From positions 26,646,315-26,710,314 of the forward strand of contig OZ038454.1 in NCBI GenBank assembly GCA_964036195.1: a stretch of 64,000 nt of DNA, written 5' to 3'. The translations under genes were made by a program, and so were the position numbers. Positions 32,201-42,459 of this stretch are shown here, one piece after another. Positions within the stretch are counted from its first letter, which is position 1. Every line of letters starts with the position of its first letter. Origin of the DNA: Sphaerolaimus hirsutus. Taxonomy: Eukaryota > Nematoda > Chromadorea > Monhysterida > Sphaerolaimidae. The notes below the pieces were generated by a model. It was not told where the DNA came from and searched no databases. It saw only the letters and a list, made by a program, of their open reading frames with translations.

Positions 32201-35200
32201 ATGTTCGGCGTTTTTCTAATGATTTCGGTGTGCGCACAATTATTTGGGGGTGCAAATGCTTCTGCGTGCCGTTTTTATTACTCCCCGTCCCGAGACGGCG
32301 TGTAAGTTTTTTTTATCTTGTTCTAAAGGCCTTATTTTTTATGCATATTTTTGCGAGATGTCTCATTTGGTGTGTACCCTTTTTTTGCCATGTAAACTGT
32401 TTGGAATGCAGTTAAATGTGCAGGGGTTTTCAAGGCTTTTTTTTAACATTGCGAGGGGTTCATAGATAAGAAAATCCCTTTAACAAGGTCTAGATAGTTA
32501 AAAAATTATTTTCAGGGGGTGGGTCACTTGGTCTTTTTTCTAATAGAAGGGTTACCTATTTTATTTTCTCAACTTTTTTTAGCCGCAAAAGAAATAGAAA
32601 CGGTATCCAATAGAAAATACTAGTTGAATTTAAATAATAAATACGAAAAAAACGGCGCCCCCTCAAACTTAATCGAACATTTAAAGCGGTAGGCTATATT
32701 TTACCAAGTTCAGTTAACTTGTCAATTTTCAGTCAACTCATAAATATTCTGATATTTTTGTCATCGAGTGGCGCCGTTTTTTTCGTATTTATTTTTTTAT
32801 CTCAACTAGTAAATGTTAGCTCGCCTCGTAAATGTTCAGTTAACTGAACTTGGTAAAATATAGCCTACCGCTTTAACTGTTCGATTAAGTTTGAGGAGGC
32901 GCCGTTTTTTTCGTATTTATTATTTAAATTCAACTAGTATTTTCTATTGGATACCGTTTCTATTTCTTTTGCGGCTAAAAAAAGTTGACAAAATAAAATA
33001 GGTGGCCCTTCTATTAGAAAAAAGACCAAGTGACCCACCCCCTGAAAATAATTTTTTAACTATCTAGACCTTGTTGGAGGAATTTTCTTATCTATGAAAT
33101 TTATGGTGTCCTGTAGTGAAATATAATATTTACTCAAAAACTACCCCGAATTTTGTAAAAATCTCTAGCCACATTCAAGTGGTATACTCCGGCTACTTTA
33201 CACCTTGCACGCATGCTTCACGCTGGAAGTGCTCCAATGATGGTTAACGTATGGGAGTTTCATAAAAAGATGACAAAAATGTTGTCGTTATAATGTTATT
33301 CATTAATATATTCACATTGATGAATTTTTCATCTTTTTTACGGAAATTGCATGATTTAATAATCATTGGCGCGGTTCCAACATGAGGCATAAATCAGTGC
33401 GAGGGCAGAGTATCATGTACGCCGAGTATATCATGAAAAATAGCGTGTTTTTTGAGTAAATACGGTTTTTTTTAAATAAATAAACAATAAAAAATGCAAA
33501 AAAGTTCATTTTTATGTAAATTCTGCTATGTTTCACTCACACAAAAGAATTTTTAGACTAATATTAATTAATTTCACCCCTTATTTCCAAAAAATAATGA
33601 AAATATCTAATCCCCTTTTCAGCACTGGGTTCTGCTCTGAACTCCCAACTTCGACGGAAAACCTGAAGCATGACTTGGTTTTTCTTCGCGTGAACAGCGA
33701 TGACTGCATCTTCAAAGAAAATGCTGACCAATTTGTAGCAGACGTTATTGCAATGAACAGAAATTTGGAATTGGAAAACATCAAAATCGGGAAAATCTGC
33801 CAAGAAGTTCAGGCGAGTTAATGTTTCTCATGTCGTGGATTTTTTTTCTGAGCAAGAGAGGGTCTTATTTGAGGATATACACTATCTGGAATGATGATTT
33901 TTTTCCACACCATTTTCCATTATTTTCGCTAATTTACATGGCATTTGAGGTTTTACAGGGTGATATTAAGGATCTATTATTAAGGGTGACAAAAAAATTT
34001 ACAAGTTGATCGAACATTTACAAGCTCCCCAAAATGATTACCAAAGGGCTCGGCTATACTTACCAAGTTCAGTCAACTTGTAAATTTTCAGTCAACTCGT
34101 AAATCTTCTGACATTTCGATCATCGTGTAGCGCCGTTTTTTTTCGTATTTAATATTTTAATTCAACTAGTAAATGTTCGGTTGGCGCGCGTAGCGCCGTT
34201 TTTTTCGTATTTAATATTTTAATTCAACTTGTAAATGTTCGGTTGGCTCGTAATTGTTCAGTCAACTTATAAATTTTCAGGCAACTTGTAAATAGTCTAA
34301 AATTTCGATGAGATGTCTGTAAATTTACGAGAAGTTGACAGGAAAAAGCCAGCACCATTTAATAACCAAATTTTTAGTCTATTTATGAGTTGCCTGAAAA
34401 TTTATAAGTTGACTGAACAATTACGACGCAACCGAACATTTACTAGTTGAATTAAAATATTAAATACGAAAAAAACGGCGCTACGCGCTTGGCTATACTT
34501 ACCAAGTTCAGTCAACTTGTAAATTTTCAGTCAACTCGTAAATATTCTGACATTTCGATAATCGTGTAGCGCCGTTTTTTTCGTATTTAATATTTTAATT
34601 CAACTAGTAAATGTTCGGATGGCTCGTAATTGTTCAGTCAACTTGAAAATTTTCAGGCAAGTCATAAATAGTCTAAAATTTTGGTTATTAAATGGCGCTG
34701 GCTTTTTCCTGTCAAGTCATCATAAATTTACAGTCGTCTCATGAAAAAAGCATTTAATTGAGATCCATGAAAATTTTCAAGTTGACTGAACAATTACGAG
34801 CGATCCGAACATTTACTAGTTGAATTAAAATATTAAATACGAAAAAAACGGCGCTACACGATTATCGAAATGTCAGAATATTTACGAGTTGACTGAAAAT
34901 TTACAAGTTGAGTGAACTTGCTAATGTCATTTCGATCATCGAGCACCCCCCGTTTTTTTCCTATTTAATATTTTAACTCAACTAGTAAATGTTTGGTTGG
35001 CTCGTAATTGTTCAGTCAACTTGAAAATTTTCATGGATCTCAATTAAATGCTTTTTTCATGAGACGACTGTAAATTTATGACGACTTGACAGGAAAAAGC
35101 CAGCGCCATTTAATAACCAAAATTTTAGACTATTTATGAGTTGCCTGAAAATTTTCAAGTTAACTGAACAATTACGAGCCAACCAAGCATTTACTAGTTG

Positions 35201-38200
35201 AGTTAAAATATTAAATACGAAAAAAACGGGGCTGCGTTTGCATGATATTTGACATTTTACAGGGGGTAAAAAACTTGTTTAGATATATTTTTTGGGTAGT
35301 CTACATGAGAGAGAATAAGAGTTCCGAAAATTTCAGTACATTTTCTGCATGTACATTTATCTGCAGGCTGATACTTTGACCAGTCAAGCTGTCAATTTCG
35401 AACCAGTTGCTTTCACGACCCCAGCCCCAGTGACGATGACAAAGCCCACCCAGAAATTTTACAGCGCTGCTAGCGAACAAGCGCCAACTTCACCCATACC
35501 TGAAAAGAAAATCTACACAGTGGTCACTGATTTGCCATTAGAACTCTTGGAGGAGACTGAAAATGGCCTGGTTTGTTTTTAATTTCACTTTTGAGTGTCT
35601 ATATGAGAGTTGTTAAAAATTTGGAACTTTTTCTAAGTATACGTAAACAAAAATGAATTCTTTATCTCGTGTTTTTTTCTCGGACTTTACAGAGGTGCCC
35701 TTTTATCCATTGACATAAAGTAAATACAGTTTAACAACTAAACTGTGACTTGTATGCATCATTCTGTGTTATACAGATTATTCCCAGCATTCGGCATCTG
35801 GTAGCATGTGAGGATATACATTTCCAAAGTTATAATTGTCAGAAATATTATATGACTAATCAAATATATCAAAATTATATTTTTGCAAAGACTGATTTTT
35901 ATGAGTATATTCTTTCATTCAGGCCAAAGCACAAATGAGTGCTGCTTGCGAGAGTTGTCAGAAAAATGTGACTGAGTGCAATAAAAAGTTGTTATTTGCT
36001 AATGAAAATATTTCTTCACTGGTGTATGCAAGGCAGCATGACCAGACAGGTGTGAAGAAATTGAATATGTATAATATATATTTATATTTCGTAGATCATT
36101 GAATAACTCCCCATTCCATCTGGTAAATTATTCATATATTCTAAGGAAAAAATAACTACACATGGGAGGTTATTCAAGGATTCATTGTAAAAAATAATAT
36201 TTTATTTTATTCTATCAGCGCTGAAAAATTGTGTTGCAAATGTGATGAGATTGGAAAAATGTTGCGGTACTTTTGAAAATTTAAAGCAGCAGAATTTGGA
36301 ATTAGAACAGCAAAATAACGAACTCAAAGTGCAAATGTCTGAGTGCAGTGCAATTTACAGTCGTTTAAATACGGACAAGCAATTTTTGGAACAGAAACTG
36401 GCAAATGCCACCATTTTGACTGCGAAATTGCAAAATGGTTAGAATTTTTTAGTGATATTTTTCCAATCTCTGAGCATTTTAGTATTCTTGCTATTGCAAT
36501 TACAGTATCTGACAATTGCCACACTACTGTAGCTATTTGTGAGGCACAGTTGGGGAAGTTACTAGAAAATGGCAGTTTTGTGTCCAAGAAAAATGCGAAG
36601 CTGCAAAATCATATAGAGAGTCTACAAATGAATCTGGGAAAATCTTCTGAAAGTGCACAGCGTCTGAATCATAGCAACCGGATTTTGGCTGGAAAATTGC
36701 AGAATGTAAAGCAGCGTCTTTTGACTGTGACAAATTGTGAGAAAATTTTTTGGTTACTTTGTCAACTGTGCCTAGAATGAGTGAATATTATTTTTCAGTG
36801 TCTGATATCTGTGAAACCCAGCGCATGGGTTTAATTTCAAAATATAATGAGTTAAAAATGTCTACCACTGATTATGATGGCAAAATATCAGTCTTGGAAA
36901 ATGCAAATAAACGGCTCCAAACCATTGTCAATGTTTTGGAAAGTGAAAAAGTCACTCTATTGGCTACATCTACTAAGTTATCTAGTGCAAATTCAGAAAT
37001 GGCTATGAATTTGTCCCAATTTTACCCTCAATTCAAAAATTTGCTGGAAAATGTCACTAACATTGAGTTCGAGTTGAATGTGTGCACTAAAAATCTGAGA
37101 ATGGCTAAAATTGAACTGACTTCTACTAAAACTGAACTGGGCATAATGCATGATCAAAATTTCAATTTGGCTAACTTGAATTCAGAAATAGAGTTCACAT
37201 GTGAATTACAATTGCATGAGTGCATTGCTAATTTAACACAGTGTGCACAAATCTATCAAAATGAATCTGATGGCAAATTTGAGCAGTCCAGGTTGTGATA
37301 TAACCCATAGGATAACAATTAGCCATGTGTATATCTACAGCTACTTTCAAAAAGTACCCAAGTCATTGAGTAACTGTATTTTTTTCGAAATGTAAATATA
37401 TTTTACGCGGTTTACGTGAAAAAAATACCGTTACTCAATGAATTGGGTACTTTTTGAAAGTAGCTCTATATATACACATGGCTAATTGTTATCCTATGGG
37501 TTATATCACCACTAGCAGGACAACCATGTTGCAAATTCTGGTGCAAAATTTGACATTTTCAAATGAAATATTGGAGAAAAAATTGACTGGTGTCACAAAC
37601 AGAATGCATTGCCTACTAGAGCTAAAAAATTATTATGTGAATGTGTCACAATATTGGGAGGCAATGTATCAGGAAAACCACAGTGTTTCCAAGGTAATTA
37701 CTGTCCCAATATTGCTCAATTTTTTGCTCAATTTTTGCATAATTTTTTGGCAATTTTAGCTCAATTTTTTATTAATTTTAGCTCAATTTTTTGCTAATTT
37801 TGCTGAATTTTTTTGCTATTTTTTGGAAGCTTATTATATTTTATTGCTGTTTACTGGTCTTTCTTGCTGTTATTAACACTTGTTTGCACACACTATTCAA
37901 AAATATTAAAAAAAATACAACTTTACAGGTGGAGTGTCATCAATACAATGTGGGTCAAGGCATCAAATCCATTGAAATTTGGGAAATTGCAGGTGAATAT
38001 TTTTATTCTTGGACCCCACCAAAAAATATGCCAAATTACATAACTCAAAAAAAAACCTTGTTCACAGAATTTGCCTGTGAAATCATTGGTGGACTGTGGC
38101 TACTTGGCACACTTGTTTTTGGTCCCATGTGTGGTTTGGCCAGTAAACACATTTCACATACAAGTTTCAATGGCAGTGTGCTCCATTCTGTGGTGTCTTT

Positions 38201-38465
38201 TGGGGAGAAAAGTGTCAGCCAAATGATTCAGAATACTTTGGTAAGTGATAGGACTTTACTGAGTTTGACTAAATGCATTCAAACGTAAATTATCTTTAAT
38301 AATGTTTATTAAGTCACATTTGATACTCAGGTGAGTTTGCTATGCAGTATTGGACATTTTCTCTGCAAATGTTGCCAGAAAAAGCAACCAACTGTGATTG
38401 AATTGGTTGATTTGGAAGCTGGCCAAATAAACCCAGGTGTCATTCACAGACCCTGTAAAGTGTAA
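32201..38465 (+). CDS. Coiled-coil secretory membrane protein, spike-like (~703 aa, 11 exons)
   Basis: All 11 exons keep phase: 32201-32301, 33623-33812, 35367-35570, 35923-36049, 36219-36437, 36506-36736, 36799-37291, 37519-37693, 37929-37992, 38068-38240, 38331-38465. Exon 1 encodes a signal peptide (MFGVFLMISVCAQLFGGANA). Exons 4-8 are rich in Leu/Asn/Gln/Lys with heptad-like spacing, many N-X-S/T sites and regularly placed cysteines, i.e. a long glycosylated coiled coil. Exon 10 carries a Gly-rich hydrophobic stretch (IIGGLWLLGTLVFGPMCGLA). Exon 11 has a second hydrophobic run ending in CKCCQKK, a likely juxtamembrane acylation and stop-transfer site, then a 25-residue tail. The layout resembles an attachment or class-I-like fusion glycoprotein, but no homologue was recognised. 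Intron 2 would use a GC donor (CAG/GCGAGT). Introns 1, 2 and 7 are palindromes. The stop codon lies in a MITE end. Confidence 0.72.
32461..33097. repeat. Large palindrome within intron 1 of spike-like gene
   Basis: Arms of about 260 bp (32461-32720 and 32840-33097). They include AAATACGAAAAAAACGGCGCC / GGCGCCGTTTTTTTCGTATTT and CCAAGTTCAGTTAACTTG words. The central part again contains GTTCAGTTAACTGAAC, a smaller palindrome. Confidence 0.85.
33183..33430. mobile_element. MITE with TATACTCCG ends, shared with the satellite
   Basis: Starts TATACTCCGGCTACTTTACACC and ends GTACGCCGAGTATA. It is homologous over its whole length to a segment present once in each satellite unit (56001-56250, 58633-58882, 61275-61524). 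This copy lies in the first intron of the spike-like gene. Confidence 0.8.
34000..35240. repeat. Nested palindromes filling intron 2 of spike-like gene
   Basis: Several alternating forward and reverse copies of a block of about 110-200 bp with TTTACAAGTTGACTGAA, GTAGCGCCGTTTTTTTCGTATTTAATATTTT and GGCGCTGGCTTTTTCCTGTCAA. The block order flips repeatedly (34060-34320, 34370-34480, 34490-34720, 34770-34910, 34925-35070, 35080-35230), so the stretch could form large cruciforms. Confidence 0.85.
37292..37518. repeat. Intron 7 of spike-like gene is a single hairpin
   Basis: About 75-bp arms (GATATAACCCATAGGATAACAATTAGCCATG at 37298 onward and its reverse complement ending at 37509) leave only the splice-site bases outside the hairpin. 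The intron therefore looks like one foldback element carrying or exploiting splice signals. Confidence 0.8.
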
Positions 38466-38617
38466 AGTAAAGTGTGAAATGTTGTGGTAAAATGTCACAT
38501 AATTTGAAAACATCAATAAAGTGACATGGCAGTTTTCAAATAATGTGATATTCTACCATAATATTTCACAGGTTACTTTACACTTTACAGGGTTTGGGAA
38601 TGCTCAGGTGGTCTACT
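38437..38617. mobile_element. MITE providing the stop codon of the spike-like gene
   Basis: Ends CATTCACAGACCCTGTAAAGTGTAAAG and CTTTACACTTTACAGGGTTTGGGAATG are inverted, with CCAGGTGT/CTCAGGTG-like direct flanks (imperfect 8-9 bp). The left end encodes the last residues (RPCKV) and stop. Confidence 0.75.
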
Positions 38618-39900
38618 TATGGCTGACATTTCCCAGATAACACCAGTGAGGAATAATAATGTCTTTGGCCCCCTGAGCTCTACTCCCAGTCTGTTATATT
38701 TTTTTATGATAAACATTTGAAAAAGCTCCAAAAATTTCAAAAAAAAGTCATTTGTATAAAAAATTGCAGTGGTTCACTTCGCGCGCCAGGAAGCTATGGT
38801 GACATTTCACGCGTCCGAGGAATGATTTTGTTCGAGGGAATTCCTGAGGGATGTTATTTTTTGTATTTTTTATGATTTTGGATGTTAGGAGAGATGATAA
38901 AAATACTGAAGTTTTGAAAAGTATACTAAATTACTTTTTAGCCACAAAATACTTTTTTTCGAAAAAATATATCGTATTTCCTCAAAATACCCCCTCAAAA
39001 ATAGACACCGAGTATTTATAAATCTGTTAAAATACTCCCAAATTTAATGTATTGAGAATGAATCTCATTTTGCATAAATTACAGCCACTGATTTAGTACT
39101 GGGAATTTTTTGAAAAAATTTCAGTGAAAAAAATAAATTCGAGGAAATACGATATATTTTTGGAAAAAAAGTATTTTGTGGCTAAAAAGTAATTTAGTAT
39201 ACTTTTCAAAACTTAAGTATTTTTATTATCTCTGCTACTCACCAGGAAATATCCGAGATAGATTTTTGATGATCATGAGTATTTATGAGTATTTCGATAT
39301 ATATTCAAAATATTTCTTCTGAGTATTTATGAGTTGATGTTCAATTGTGGCATAATAAATATGTTATGATACATTTATGACAAAAAAAGTTGCATGGCTT
39401 TACTGCAAAAGTCTTTACTTTTACTCCAAAATACGTAAAAAACGTGGGACTAAAAAGTATTTACTTTTACTCGAGTATATATTTTTTTCATTTGGTGGAC
39501 TTTTTGCTGGTAAAACCCAGAGTGATTACTAATAATATTTACCCAGAGTAGTGATAAAATCATTGGCACCCTAGGTAGCACCAAACTTTGAACTGTAAAC
39601 ATGAAATTATCACAAGGCAGCACTACAGTGTTCTACAAACATTGCTTAATTAGAAATGTAAATATGATAATGGTAGAAAATGTCACTATGTGGTACAGAT
39701 TTGAAAAAAGCATTGATAACTTAAACAAATGTCACTTCCCCACTGGTACAGTTACATTGCTTTATTAAAAATGTAAATATGATTATGGTAGAAAATGTCA
39801 CTGTGTGGTAGAGATTTGAAAAAAGCATTGATAACTTAAACAAATGTCATTTCCCCACTGGTACAGTTCCTTGTCCTTATCATAACTTTCAAGATATATA
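38618..39900. repeat. Gene-free spacer with palindrome and direct repeats
   Basis: About 38915-39225 is an inverted repeat whose arms (GTATACTAAATTACTTTTTAGCCACAAAATAC type) enclose a CCGTATTT-like MITE. About 39643-39755 and 39757-39868 are direct copies of a 113-bp unit (ATGTAAATATGATAATGGTAGAAAATGTCACT). A TATA-like AAGATATATAAG at about 39890 may belong to the next gene's promoter. Confidence 0.7.
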
Positions 39901-39919
39901 AGTGGATGGTTTCTTGAGA

Positions 39920-40020
39920 CTCCTCACTTCACTGCTCTGCTCACTTCACTGCCCTGGTCTCTTCATTGCTCTGCTCACTTCACCGCTCTGGTCACTTCAC
40001 TGCTCTGCTCACATCACTAT
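39920..40020. repeat. CACTTCACTGCTCTGCT minisatellite
   Basis: About six degenerate copies of CTCACTTCACTGCTCTG lie in the apparent 5' leader directly before the ATG at 40036. Confidence 0.7.
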
Positions 40021-40035
40021 TCTAGAAGTGTCAGA

Positions 40036-41743
40036 ATGGACAAAACTCCAAAGTTTCAAAAGAAAGTTAAACGCCCACTGTTCCCGCTGCATGAGGAGGA
40101 CGAAACTGACCATTCCGATCAACCTGATGAAGAGGATGAGGTCGAACCACCACGCCTGCCCAAGAAACCTGTGAAACCTGTACGGGCTGTTCCGAAAGTC
40201 AAGCGGATGAATGCTGTTCAGTATGAAACTTCACCAGGTAGAGGTTTGAAAGGTTGCTTTNNNNNNNNNNNNNNNNNNNNNNNNNNNNNNNNNNNNNNNN
40301 NNNNNNNNNNNNNNNNNNNNNNNNNNNNNNNNNNNNNNNNNNNNNNNNNNNNNNNNNNNNNNNNNNNNNNNNNNNNNNNNNNNNNNNNNNNNNNNNNNNN
40401 NNNNNNNNNNNNNNNNNNNNNNNNNNNNNNNNNNNNNNNNNNNNNNNNNNNNNNNNNNNNTAGTTACTGTTTGGGGTGAATGATGAACCTTTGCCAAAAA
40501 ACAGAACTTAAAATGTTCCTTGACCAACGGTCACTTTTTTCATCTATTGGTCATTTGTCCGGTGGTCAGTCTGTCTAATGATTACTCCCTATAAATAGCT
40601 AGAAATAGGTTCCAGTTTCTTTACAAACCAGTATAAAGTGCAAGTGACCAGTGTAAAGTGCAAATGCAAGTGTTCACATAAATTTGAAGCTTTTTACATT
40701 CTGTGTGTGTTTTGAACTAGATCACTATAGGACTTAATCGTAACATAATCATTATTTACATATTCTAAGTAGAATACTTTAAAATGTTTGTTGCTGATTG
40801 TAGTATGAGTGACCAATGGTCAAAGATAATAAATAAATAAATAATTAATGCCCTTCCATCTAATCTTTGCAGAATCGGTGGATCAAGAGCTCGTTAAGCA
40901 GGAGACACAGTATGCAGCGGACTTTCAACAAAAGCAAGAACAGAAAAAACGGCAAGCTGTCGACAATGTCATCGGTTCAAAGATCCATTGGATTTCGAAA
41001 AGTTGCCGTTCAGAAGGATTCAGGTATGTGAGGGTTATATTAAGCTTATGGCTAGGTAATTTCATTTCTCCTGTGTGTAAATATGAGTTTGCAAATTTAA
41101 AGAAATTTGCAAGCCAATCTTCCTCAATAAATTTTTTATGGAACTTATGTATCCATAAAAAAGCACTGTAATTTTCACATTACAGAATTCTCTTCAAGGA
41201 CTCAATGCCGTTTTTGCAGGTGACATTCCCAAACTCTGTAAACATGAACTGTTGAATATCATGTTTTTTTTAAAAATTCAAGATTGTGAAATTTACAAAG
41301 TTCGATCCGAGGTATCTCGAATTTTTAGTCATTTGATATTTGATCTTTTCGTATTAACAGAGATGGGAATGTCTGTTTAGATCGGTTCATTTGAATTCTG
41401 TCGAATTTTTTCGATATATAAGCCTGTGAGGAATCAGGGTTGGCAAAATGGACCAAACATGCAATTCAAGTCGGTAGCAGAAATTCCACTTGGAGACAGC
41501 AAAATTTTTGACATTTTTGCTGGTAAATTTCGAGGTGTTTTTGAAGCTGCTATAGCTGAAGCAGAGGTAGGTTGACTTGTGACTTACACTATCACAAAAA
41601 AATTGTTTTTGTGAATGTAAGGCACTTGCCTCCTACAGGAAAAGTTTGCCAATCACACGGCGAGGCTCGTAGAACAACAGGAGAAATATCAACAATCCCG
41701 TTTTGGAGGGAATTATGGTGGAAAGTTCAACAATTATGCTTAA
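40036..41743 (+). CDS. Small basic protein, possible nucleic-acid-binding core component (~225 aa)
   Basis: Five in-phase exons: 40036-40237, 40873-41023, 41186-41219, 41381-41566, 41639-41743. The N-terminus is charged (KKVKRPLF, then EEDETDHSDQPDEEDEVEP, then Pro/Lys-rich). The middle is helical and Gln/Lys-rich. The C-terminus is Gly/aromatic/basic (RFGGNYGGKFNNYA), as in RNA- or DNA-binding tails. No family recognised; a role in packaging or as a polymerase cofactor is conjecture. The 200-base assembly gap lies in its first intron, so an extra small exon there cannot be excluded. Flanks contain five copies of TGACCNNNGGTCA. Confidence 0.62.
40261..40460. other. Assembly gap, exactly 200 N
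   Basis: All bases are N. The round length suggests a placeholder rather than a measured gap, so distances across it are unreliable. Confidence 0.98.
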
Positions 41744-42118
41744 ACACCTCACTCACATTAAAAGTGACCACTGGTCATTAATGTCTAAGATTCTCTTTAT
41801 AAGTATTTATGGTAGTATATATGTATTTATGGGTAAACATTATGTGTTTTTTTAATAGGGGTATGCTCTATTTGTGATTTTCAAGTAACTATACATGATT
41901 ACTATGTACTGAGCATTAGAGAATAAGTGAATAAGGGAGAAATCAAGGTGTAATTCTCAAGGGTTGATTCAATTGCAAAAAAATTTTCATGTGTAGTGAC
42001 CGTCGGTCACTAGTGAATAAGGTAGCATTCATGGGTCCGTTACTTAATATATTCAAGTTGCATTCAAGGGGGGTCATTTATCAATTGTTCAGTAGTAAAT
42101 AAAGGTGACCGTCGGTCA
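40521..42118. promoter_or_regulatory. Five TGACCNNNGGTCA palindromes around the small basic-protein gene
   Basis: Copies at 40521-40533, 40810-40822, 41765-41777, 41997-42009 and 42106-42118, with spacer AAC, AAT, ACT, GTC and GTC. The last two sit in a direct duplication of about 105 bp (41997-42100 and 42106-42220). GGTCA is the nuclear-receptor half-site, here everted with 3-bp spacing. Whether it binds anything is unknown. Confidence 0.5.
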
Positions 42119-42459
42119 CTAGTGAATACGGCTGCATTCAAGAATCCATTAGTCAATATGATTAAGCGGCATTTTCATTCAAGGGGTTCATTTACCGATT
42201 GTTCAGTAGTAAATAAAGCTAATAAGTACTTTTCTGGAAGTGAGGATAATATTTTGTTGTTATACTTATCGCTTAGTAGTTGCAGCTGTTTATAATAATA
42301 TATTTGGAATGATAAAATGATTTATAAATGAAATGATCCATTTTTTATGTCAAGTTGAATGAGTTGAGACTCTATCTCATTGCTATTTGAGATATATCTT
42401 GAAATTATTAATAAATTTTTCAATCATTATTTAAAATGACACTTTCAGAATAAGGTAAT

